Positions 1 to 5,443 of a stretch of 10,516 bases of DNA are shown piece by piece. Origin of the DNA: Acetobacteraceae bacterium (GTDB lineage Bacteria; Pseudomonadota; Alphaproteobacteria; Acetobacterales; Acetobacteraceae). Positions within the stretch are counted from its first letter, which is position 1. Each line of letters opens with the position of its first letter. Position numbers and translations under genes: made by a program. Where the stretch lies: assembly GCA_003164305.1 (NCBI GenBank), contig PLSZ01000134.1, positions 1 to 10,516 on the forward strand. Direction: 5' to 3'. Below the pieces are notes generated by a model that saw only the letters and a list, made by a program, of their open reading frames with translations, was not told the DNA's origin and searched no databases.

Positions 1-626
1 TCGCCGAGTGGGACTGGATGGAAACCCCGGTCGGCATGGTCTACATCGATACGCGGCGGTACGACGACAAGGTCTGGGTGCGGGTCGCCGACTTCATGCT
101 TCCCAACATTCACCAGTTCCCGCCCAACATGGATCCCGTCTCCCTCCGCAACACCATCAACCGTCCGCAGGCCACCACCTGGGCCGTTCCCCTGGACGAT
201 ACGCACACGATGCAAATTGGTTATTACCGCGCGCCCGAGGGCAAGGATCCCCAGCGCGGCACCGTGTTCGGTCAGGACGGTCTGCGGCCGTACGAGGAAC
301 GGCAACGGATCCCCGGCGACTGGGACGCTCAGGTCAGCATTCACGACGGAATGTCGCGGCATGGGCTGGAGCATCTGGCGTCCACCGACCGCGGCGTCAT
401 CATGATGCGCAACATGATCCGCCGCGGCATCCGCGCCGTCAGCGCGGGCGAGGATCTGGACTATCGCATCCTGACCAACGGCGCGGCGGTCCCGACCTAC
501 AGCCACGACCGGGTGATTCCGGGGATCGCGCCGGCCGCGACGAAAGAAGCGGACCGGCAATTGCTGCGAGACGTCGCGCGCGATGTCGTGGCGAAGACGG
601 TGAAAAACGGGCTGGAGGGCGGTTGA
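1..626 (+). CDS. Rieske non-heme iron ring-hydroxylating oxygenase, large subunit, C-terminal part (partial)
   Basis: The frame is open from the left edge (first full codon at nt 3), leaving the last 207 residues before a TGA at 624-626. The remnant resembles the catalytic domain of the phthalate 4,5-dioxygenase/vanillate-demethylase branch of Rieske oxygenases. The clearest family signature is the segment with GDWDAQ, then HGLEHLASTDRGV and MMRNMIRRGIRAV, followed by a short C-terminal tail. Proteins of this kind use a Rieske [2Fe-2S] centre and a mononuclear Fe(II) site to hydroxylate or demethylate aromatic substrates, with a separate reductase supplying electrons. The Rieske CxH...CxxH motif and the His iron ligands lie upstream, outside the window. 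The substrate cannot be told from this part. The gene ends one base before the stop codon of the convergent hydrolase gene, and no intrinsic terminator is visible between them. Confidence 0.82.
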   Translation, partial: AEWDWMETPVGMVYIDTRRYDDKVWVRVADFMLPNIHQFPPNMDPVSLRNTINRPQATTWAVPLDDTHTMQIGYYRAPEGKDPQRGTVFGQDGLRPYEERQRIPGDWDAQVSIHDGMSRHGLEHLASTDRGVIMMRNMIRRGIRAVSAGEDLDYRILTNGAAVPTYSHDRVIPGIAPAATKEADRQLLRDVARDVVAKTVKNGLEGG

Positions 627-627
627 G

Positions 628-1527
628 TCAGCCGGCGCGCAGCCGCATCCCCTCCCTCGCGACCAAAGATCCCGGACGCCGCGCCTCGATCGCCTGAGCG
701 ATGGTATCCATCATCGTATCGTCGTGTCCCGGATCGTGATGGAACAGGACCAGCCGCCCAACCCCGGCCGCGTCGGCGACGTCCGCCGCCGCCCGCCATG
801 TCGAATGGCCCCAGCCAATCCGGGCCTGGTATTCCTCGTCGGTGAAGCTCGCGTCGTAAATCATGATATCCGTGCCCGCGACGAACCGGACGAGGCCTTG
901 ATCCATGCCGTGCGCCGGCTGTTCGGTATCGGTGATGTAGCAGACGCTGGTCCCGGCCCATGCGACGCGGTAGCCGATCGCCTTCCCGGGATGGTTCAAC
1001 ATCACTGTCGTGACGTTAAGCCCGGAATGAAGTGAAAAGCCATCGCCGGGAGTGAAATCGTGGAACCGGAGTCCGGCGCGAAACGCCTTGTCCAGATCGG
1101 GCATCAGCGGCGCCCGCCAACTGCGCGACAGTGCCTGTTCGATGCCGTCCGGCGGCATCAGATGACCGCCCCAGAAACGCAGTCTCGCTTTTGGATCGAA
1201 CATGGGCGCGAAAAACGGCAAACCGCAAATGTGATCCAGATGCGTGTGACTGAGCAGAATATCGGCGTCCGCCGGAACGCCGGAGGCGGCCAGCGCGAGC
1301 CCGAACTCCCGCAAACCACTGCCGGCGTCAAGGATCAGCAGATGCGGCCCGCAGCGAACCTCGACACACAGCGTGTTGCCGCCATAGCGCACGGTCGAAG
1401 GCCCAGGCGTGGGAAGACTGCCGCGCGCCCCCCAGACGCGGAGGGTGATCGCCGCATCGTTGCGATTTGGATCGTTTCCTGGCGGGTTGCTCCCGGATGC
1501 CGTCGGCTCCGGGCTTGTGTCACTCAC
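628..1527 (-). CDS. Metallo-beta-lactamase-fold hydrolase (PhnP/YycJ-like, COG1235 type)
   Basis: This is a predicted cytoplasmic metal-dependent hydrolase of 299 residues. The zinc-binding HxHxDH motif is SHTHLDH (H94, H96, D98, H99). Further likely ligands are H179 in LNHPG, D200 in YITD or D225 in IYDASF, and the C-terminal HH at 263-264. The N-terminal core (WGARGSLPTPGPSTVRYGGN, about residues 32-51) is typical of MBL proteins related to cyclic-phosphate phosphodiesterases. The true substrate is unknown. The frame runs open up to an ATG at 1686. The GTG at 1525-1527 is preferred because AAAGGAG lies 8 nt upstream of it and the residues before it look non-coding. Residues 1-26 are Pro/Ser/Asn-rich and probably disordered. 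The gene lies 189 nt downstream of the Hsp70-like gene on the same strand, so co-transcription is possible but not assured. Confidence 0.88.
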   Translation of the reverse strand: MSDTSPEPTASGSNPPGNDPNRNDAAITLRVWGARGSLPTPGPSTVRYGGNTLCVEVRCGPHLLILDAGSGLREFGLALAASGVPADADILLSHTHLDHICGLPFFAPMFDPKARLRFWGGHLMPPDGIEQALSRSWRAPLMPDLDKAFRAGLRFHDFTPGDGFSLHSGLNVTTVMLNHPGKAIGYRVAWAGTSVCYITDTEQPAHGMDQGLVRFVAGTDIMIYDASFTDEEYQARIGWGHSTWRAAADVADAAGVGRLVLFHHDPGHDDTMMDTIAQAIEARRPGSLVAREGMRLRAG

Positions 1528-1535
1528 CGGTTCGA

Positions 1536-1542
1536 CTCCTTT
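1536..1542 (-). promoter_or_regulatory. Ribosome binding site that fixes a GTG start
   Basis: Read on the minus strand, AAAGGAG lies 8 nt before the GTG at 1527-1525. It is the strongest Shine-Dalgarno-like match near any candidate start of the MBL-fold hydrolase. It argues for the GTG over the upstream in-frame ATG at 1686. Confidence 0.7.
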
Positions 1543-1716
1543 GTCGCGGCTTTTTCGAAAGATTCGGACCGCGGTTGCATGACGTCCGCCTCGGCCTTTT
1601 GTGCTTCGGCCGCGATCGATCGATGGCATTACAAAGTGAAACGTTTGCGCTCGATTTTCAAGGAAACAATGGGACCGGCGGTGCATCCAGCGGGCGAAGC
1701 AGATCCACCCGAGGGC

Positions 1717-3003
1717 TCAACCGGGAAGCGCGTGGGAAAACCCTGACCGATCGCCGCCGATCAGCGCCAGGCCCTCCGCCACCGAAACGAACTCACTGCC
1801 GCCGGTGATCCGGCCGGGGCCAAACCGCCGGACGAACAGATCGCGCACGGCGGGAACCAGCGAGGTGCCGCCGGTCAGGAACACGTGATCGACCGCGTCC
1901 TCAGTCAATCCGGCTTGCGCCAGCGCGGTCCCGACGGTGGCGTCGATGCGCGCGAGATCGGGGGCGATCCAATGCTCGAAATCGGCGCGGGCGATGGTTT
2001 CCTCGATCGCGAAGTCGGCGTGGCTGAACCGCAGTACCGCCGTCTCGGCATGCGACAAGGCGGCCTTCACGTCCGAGACGGCGCGATACAGCGCGTAGCC
2101 GAGTTCGTCCCGGATCAGGCGCAGCAACGCGCGCAGGCGATCGGGGTGCTCGGCGGTCCGCGCCACCGCCTCGATATCGCGCATCGTGCGCGGCGCGCGC
2201 ATCAGCGACAGGCGGTGCCAGCGGGCGAAGCTGGAGTAATACTCCGGCGGCACCGGCAGGTCCGTGTCGAACACGCGGTAGGTGGTGCCTTTGCCCAGAC
2301 GGGGGGAGATGATCTGGTCGACGATACGATAGTCGAATGTGTCGCCGGCGATACCAATCCCGGCGTGCCCCAGCGCTTGCACGCGACGGTCGCCGCGCGG
2401 TTCGAACCGAAGCACCGAGAAATCGCTGGTCCCTCCGCCAAAATCCCCGATCAACACCACGGCCGCGGTGTCCAGGCCGCGCACGAAACGATACCCCGCG
2501 GCTTCCGGCTCCAGCGCCGTTTGGACGTCGCGCCAACCGGCCGCGGTATAGGCGGCGCGCAACCTTCGCAAGCCCAGATCGTCGTCGGGCGCGTCGCCGG
2601 CGAAGCGCACCGGACGTCCGGCGACCAACACGGCGCCGGCTGGTTGTTCATTGTGTTTCGGCAGGATCGCGCGCAGGAAAAGCCCGATCAGGTGTTCCAG
2701 CGTGAAGGCGCGGCCGAACACGCGGGTCTCGGTAAAGCTACGCTGCGCCAGATAGGATTTGAGCGACATCATCAGCCGGCTGTCGAGCGGATCGTCGAGA
2801 TAAGCCTCGATCGCCTCCGGCCCCGACGCGTGGCGCGGCGTGACGCGGTCCTTCGTCCCTTCGTTCCAAAAACACAGCACGGAGCGGATGACGTCCAACT
2901 CCGCCGTGCCGAACGGAAACCGCGTCGTGGTGGCGCTGCCGTTTTGACCAAGGAACGAAACGACACTGTTCGTCGTCCCGAAATCGACGCCGATCGCCGT
3001 CAT
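1717..3003 (-). CDS. Hsp70-family ATPase-domain protein (YegD-like)
   Basis: This 428-residue protein has the actin/Hsp70 nucleotide-binding fold and no peptide-binding domain after it. The phosphate-1 loop is GVDFGTTNS (5-13). Phosphate-2 is GDFGGGTSDFSV (186-197). The adenosine motif is FLTGGTSLVP (375-384). LEPEAAGY (164-171) fits the connect region. Length and architecture match YegD-type Hsp70 relatives (E. coli YegD is about 450 residues), whereas DnaK is about 640. The family is thought to bind ATP as a chaperone-like protein, but its clients are unknown. The ATG at 3003-3001 places the family's N-terminal strand at the very start, with a weak GGGGA upstream. An upstream in-frame ATG at 3090 would add 29 unrelated residues. 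No DnaJ or GrpE gene is nearby. The next gene downstream is the MBL-fold hydrolase. Confidence 0.88.
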   Translation of the reverse strand: MTAIGVDFGTTNSVVSFLGQNGSATTTRFPFGTAELDVIRSVLCFWNEGTKDRVTPRHASGPEAIEAYLDDPLDSRLMMSLKSYLAQRSFTETRVFGRAFTLEHLIGLFLRAILPKHNEQPAGAVLVAGRPVRFAGDAPDDDLGLRRLRAAYTAAGWRDVQTALEPEAAGYRFVRGLDTAAVVLIGDFGGGTSDFSVLRFEPRGDRRVQALGHAGIGIAGDTFDYRIVDQIISPRLGKGTTYRVFDTDLPVPPEYYSSFARWHRLSLMRAPRTMRDIEAVARTAEHPDRLRALLRLIRDELGYALYRAVSDVKAALSHAETAVLRFSHADFAIEETIARADFEHWIAPDLARIDATVGTALAQAGLTEDAVDHVFLTGGTSLVPAVRDLFVRRFGPGRITGGSEFVSVAEGLALIGGDRSGFSHALPG

Positions 3004-3161
3004 GCCAGTTCCCCGTCGTGAAAAGCCGCCGCCGAAAGACGATCCCGGCACGCATCGCGGGTGCCGGGCCTGGCGATCTGGCGAATTCACGGGACGCTGG
3101 CAAGGGGGATGCGACGGCCCCCGAACGACGCCCGCTCAGGACATCGTCCGGCAGGGTCAGG

Positions 3162-3359
3162 TCAAGGCGTCCGCGTGTTCTGTTGTGTCGTGGTGTTGGT
3201 CGTGGTCATCGGCGGCGGAGCAGGCATCGTTGTCGTCGACTGCTCGGAGGAAGACGTCGTGCGAGTGGTTGGGCTCGAACCGCAACCCGCCAGCATCGCC
3301 GTGCCGGCCATCAGCGCCACGCCGAACGCGAGGCGGAAACCTGAGGTTTTGCTTATCAT
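3162..3359 (-). CDS. Small Ser/Thr-rich lipoprotein
   Basis: This 65-residue protein has a classic lipoprotein signal: MISKTSGFR, then a hydrophobic stretch, then the lipobox LAGC with the lipidated Cys at residue 26. The mature 40-residue part is low complexity. Half of it is Thr or Ser, with TTT and PAPPP runs, and no fold is recognisable. It should be anchored to the outer membrane (or inner membrane) periplasmic face; residue 27 is Gly, not Asp, so the classic inner-membrane retention signal is absent. An AAGGG lies upstream of the ATG at a rather long spacing of about 11 nt. The gene sits 64 nt downstream of another Ser/Thr-rich exported protein on the same strand, so the two may form a small operon. 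Function is unknown. Such proteins are commonly annotated as hypothetical and may be wall or envelope spacers. Confidence 0.72.
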   Translation of the reverse strand: MISKTSGFRLAFGVALMAGTAMLAGCGSSPTTRTTSSSEQSTTTMPAPPPMTTTNTTTQQNTRTP

Positions 3360-3423
3360 TTCGTCATACCCTTCAAATCGAGGAGAGAGTGCCCTCACAC
3401 CGGGCCGGACGACCCGGCGCGGG

Positions 3424-3708
3424 TCAGCGAACGGTCGTTGTGGATTCCGACGATTTATGCGTCGCCGTCGTATCGCCCATCGGGGAGACCGTCGTGCCAC
3501 TCGTCGAGGAATGGTTGCTGTCGGTCGAAACGCCATCGCTGGTGGACGAATGCTGGCTGCTGCTGGAAATCGAAGAATTCGACGGCATCGGCGCGACCGG
3601 CGCCGTGGTCGATTGCGTCGTTGACGAACTCGACGAGGAGCTCTGCGCGAAAGCCACGCCCGTCATCAGCGTGACGGCCATCGCCGCCGCGAGGAAGGTC
3701 TTGGTCAT
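3424..3708 (-). CDS. Small secreted Ser/Thr-rich low-complexity protein
   Basis: This 94-residue protein has a clear Sec signal peptide, with MTKTF followed by a hydrophobic core and a probable cleavage after AFA (residue 21). The mature 73-residue part contains 27 Ser and 15 Thr, including a run of seven Ser. It has no Cys, few hydrophobic residues and no recognisable domain. It is probably a disordered periplasmic or extracellular protein of unknown function. GGAG lies 8 nt before the ATG at 3708-3706, which supports this start over the ATG at 3738. It is the first minus-strand gene leaving the divergent region that also serves the SYLF gene. The lipoprotein gene with a similar composition follows it. 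The skewed composition raises the risk of over-prediction, but the signal peptide and the ribosome binding site argue that it is real. Confidence 0.72.
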   Translation of the reverse strand: MTKTFLAAAMAVTLMTGVAFAQSSSSSSSTTQSTTAPVAPMPSNSSISSSSQHSSTSDGVSTDSNHSSTSGTTVSPMGDTTATHKSSESTTTVR

Positions 3709-3736
3709 GATGTCTACTCCAGAACATTGCGAGCGC

Positions 3737-3751
3737 AAGCGAAGATCGCTT
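3737..3751. repeat. Short inverted repeat in leader of the secreted Ser/Thr-rich gene
   Basis: AAGCGA, a 3-nt loop AGA, then TCGCTT make a perfect 6-bp stem. It starts 29 bp upstream of the minus-strand start codon and would fall in the leader RNA of that gene. No function is evident. Confidence 0.4.
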
Positions 3752-3796
3752 CCGCGTGCCGCACCATGTAGGGCGCGCGACGCGGCGGCGACAGGT

Positions 3797-3890
3797 TCGG
3801 AAACTACCCATCAGGTCCTGGCGCTTTATCGGTATGAAGCCGTGTGGATCCGCGCCCGGAGCGCAATCCATCCGCGTAAGTAGTTTCCGA
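3797..3890. repeat. 11-bp perfect inverted repeat flanking 72 bp (candidate paired operators)
   Basis: The left arm TCGGAAACTAC is at 3797-3807 and the right arm GTAGTTTCCGA is at 3880-3890, exact reverse complements. The wide spacing makes a simple cruciform or RNA hairpin less likely than two inverted protein-binding sites serving the two divergent genes. Related copies lie in the control region of the kinase fusion (9921-9931 and 10156-10166), which supports a shared regulator. Confidence 0.55.
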
Positions 3891-3938
3891 TCCTGGCGGG
3901 GCGCGACCGCCGCCCGCTATGGTGCCGCGCGAACCAGG

Positions 3939-3963
3939 GAAACGGGTTAACGGCGCGCGTGTT
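3939..3963 (+). promoter_or_regulatory. Weak candidate sigma-EcfG-type promoter for the SYLF gene
   Basis: GAAAC (3939-3943), 17 nt, then GTT (3961-3963) resembles the alphaproteobacterial general-stress promoter GGAAC-N16/17-cGTT with mismatches. It would give a leader of roughly 50 nt before the ATG at 4019. SYLF and PRC-barrel proteins are plausible stress-regulon members, but the match is imperfect and this is only a suggestion. Confidence 0.22.
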
Positions 3964-4018
3964 TGAGACCGAATCCCTGGTCATGCGAATCGCGCAACTT
4001 TCCAACAGGACCAACGTA

Positions 4019-4576
4019 ATGATAAATACCCGGAATATTCTTCTCGCCGCCGCGCTCGCGATGGCACCCATGGCGTTGCCTGGCCACGCCTCCGCCGCGC
4101 CGGCCACCGCCGACGAGATCACACGGGACTCCGATCAGGCGCTGCAACAGCTCTATCGGACCAATCCCGCCGCCGCGGCGCTCGCGAAATCCGCCAAAGC
4201 CGTGCTGATCTTTCCGAACATCGTCAAAGCGGGCTTCGTGTTCGGCGCCGCCTATGGCGAGGGCGAACTGCAACAGGGCGGGCATGTCGATGGTTACTAT
4301 AATTCCTTCACCGGCTCCTGGGGATTGCAGGCGGGCGCGCAATCTTATGGTTATGCCGTATTCCTGATGACCAACCGGGCGATCAGTTACATCCACCGCT
4401 CGCAAGGCTGGGAAATCGGCACCGGCCCGACCGTCGTCATCGTCAATGAGGGGATCGCTCGCAATCTGACCACCTCGACGTTGAAGAACGATGCCTACGC
4501 CTTCATCTTCGATCAGCAGGGATTGATGGCCAGCCTGAGCATCGAAGGCACGAAAATCACGCGTATCCATCAATAA
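4019..4576 (+). CDS. Secreted SYLF (YSC84-type) domain protein
   Basis: This 185-residue protein has an N-terminal Sec signal peptide (cleavage probably after ASA near residue 26), followed by one SYLF/YSC84 domain. Hallmarks are KAVLIFPNIVKAGFVFG (60-76), a GLQAGAQSYGYAVFLMT stretch (102-118) and the closing FDQQGLMASLSIEGTKI (164-180). In eukaryotes SYLF domains bind phosphoinositides. The bacterial secreted forms are common in proteobacteria, are presumed lipid-binding or envelope-associated, and have no defined reaction. The ATG at 4019 is chosen because AGGA lies 8 nt upstream and the signal peptide then begins at residue 1; an upstream in-frame ATG at 3959 would place 20 polar residues before it. 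It is followed, after two hairpins, by the PRC-barrel gene in the same direction. Confidence 0.9.
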   Translation: MINTRNILLAAALAMAPMALPGHASAAPATADEITRDSDQALQQLYRTNPAAAALAKSAKAVLIFPNIVKAGFVFGAAYGEGELQQGGHVDGYYNSFTGSWGLQAGAQSYGYAVFLMTNRAISYIHRSQGWEIGTGPTVVIVNEGIARNLTTSTLKNDAYAFIFDQQGLMASLSIEGTKITRIHQ

Positions 4577-4577
4577 T

Positions 4578-4616
4578 CCGGCTGGCGAGCCGGGCCGGCG
4601 GTTCACCCCGCCGGCC
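4578..4616 (+). repeat. Two adjacent GC-rich hairpins between the SYLF and PRC-barrel genes
   Basis: The first hairpin is CCGGCT (4578-4583), loop GGCG, AGCCGG (4588-4593). The second is GGCCGGCGG (4593-4601), a 6-nt loop, CCGCCGGCC (4608-4616), a perfect 9-bp stem. The two share one base. No T-tract follows, so a standard intrinsic terminator is unlikely. They could attenuate read-through, act in Rho-dependent termination, or protect the 3' end of the SYLF message. They start 2 nt after the SYLF stop codon. Confidence 0.6.
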
Positions 4617-4650
4617 TGTCGCGGTGTTCAATCATCAGGGAAGCATGGCC

Positions 4651-5421
4651 ATGTTGTGGACAGCATCGGGAATCAAGGGCTACGCGATCCTGGCGAGCGA
4701 TGGCGCGATCGGCACCGTGAGCGACTTCTTGTTCAATGATGGCGACTGGCTGGTACGCTGGCTGGTCGTCGATACCGGTACCTGGCTGTCGGGCCGCAAG
4801 GTGCTTTTGCCGCCCTTCGTACTGGGCCATCCCGATCCACGAAACCGCGAATTCCCGGTCCGCCTGACCAAGGCGCAGGTCAAGGACAGCCCGGATATCG
4901 ACACCGACCGGCCGGTTTCGCGGCAGATGGAAAGCAATGTCTACGATTACTACGGTTGGCGACCCTACTGGGGCACCGGGTTTTACATGAGCGGCTTTGG
5001 CTATCCCGGCGACGGATGGACCGGCTCGCCGCCATTGGGATCCCGGCGGTACGAGGAAGACCTGATCGCCAACCAGCACAATAACGACGATCCACATTTG
5101 CGCAGCGCCCACGGGGTCACCGGCTATCACATCAAAGCGACCGACGGGGAGATCGGTCACGTCAAGGACATGCTGGTGGAGGACACCGATTGGAGCATTC
5201 ATTATCTCGTTATCGATACGACAAACTGGTGGCCCGGCAAAAAGGTGCTGATCTCCCCGGCCTCGGTGCATGACATCAACTGGACGGAGGAGCTTGTGAA
5301 TCTCGACGTCAGTCGTCAGAAGGTCAAAAGCAGTCCGGCGTACGACGACACGACGACCGTCGACAGGAATTACGAAAAGCAGTTCTACAGTCATTACGGT
5401 GACAGCAAGGCCCTCGGATAG
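4651..5421 (+). CDS. Tandem PRC-barrel domain protein
   Basis: This 256-residue soluble protein has two PRC-barrel domains, about residues 5-75 and 150-225. Both follow the same pattern: GYxIxAxDGxIGxVxDxLxxD, a DW, then WLVVDT or YLVIDT, W, G-(R/K)-KVL and a P. A Tyr/Gly/Trp-rich linker (about 97-132) joins them. PRC barrels bind RNA-maturation factors or photosynthetic reaction centres in known cases. Stand-alone tandem forms in alphaproteobacteria have no assigned role, though I expect a stress-related one. Family members usually begin MLW..., so the ATG at 4651 is preferred, with AGGGA 9 nt upstream. ATG 4645 (spacing only 3 nt) and GTG 4624 are in-frame alternatives. No signal peptide is seen. 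Its stop codon lies 22 bp from the convergent stop codon of the kinase fusion. Confidence 0.88.
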   Translation: MLWTASGIKGYAILASDGAIGTVSDFLFNDGDWLVRWLVVDTGTWLSGRKVLLPPFVLGHPDPRNREFPVRLTKAQVKDSPDIDTDRPVSRQMESNVYDYYGWRPYWGTGFYMSGFGYPGDGWTGSPPLGSRRYEEDLIANQHNNDDPHLRSAHGVTGYHIKATDGEIGHVKDMLVEDTDWSIHYLVIDTTNWWPGKKVLISPASVHDINWTEELVNLDVSRQKVKSSPAYDDTTTVDRNYEKQFYSHYGDSKALG

Positions 5422-5443
5422 TTCCGAGCGCTCCCGTCTTCGA

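Larger units (their letters stand above)
3709..4018. other. Divergent intergenic control region
   Basis: These 310 bp lie between the start codons of the secreted Ser/Thr-rich protein (leftward) and the SYLF protein (rightward). I see no convincing gene in them. They hold a small hairpin near the leftward start (3737-3751), a perfect 11-bp inverted repeat with arms 72 bp apart (3797-3807 and 3880-3890), an 8-bp direct repeat TCCTGGCG (3816-3823 and 3891-3898), and a weak sigma-EcfG-like promoter candidate for the SYLF gene (3939-3963). Confidence 0.7.

Noticed and set aside
1528..1686. Upstream ATG start for the MBL-fold hydrolase
   Set aside because: The extra 53 residues look non-coding, and a strong ribosome binding site sits before the downstream GTG.
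1885..3021. A 378-codon plus-strand frame opposite the Hsp70-like gene
   Set aside because: It is antisense to a protein with intact Hsp70 motifs, and its own translation resembles no family.
3440..3450. GTGGATTCCGA resembling the repeated motif
   Set aside because: It lies inside the coding sequence of the Ser/Thr-rich gene and is explained by Ser-Glu-Ser codons. The similar TTCCGAG at 5422-5428, just past the PRC-barrel stop codon, is too short and shifted.
3002..3883. A 293-codon plus-strand frame opposite the two Ser/Thr-rich genes
   Set aside because: It spans two genes with signal peptides and ribosome binding sites on the other strand, and also the inverted repeat. Its sequence has no domain.
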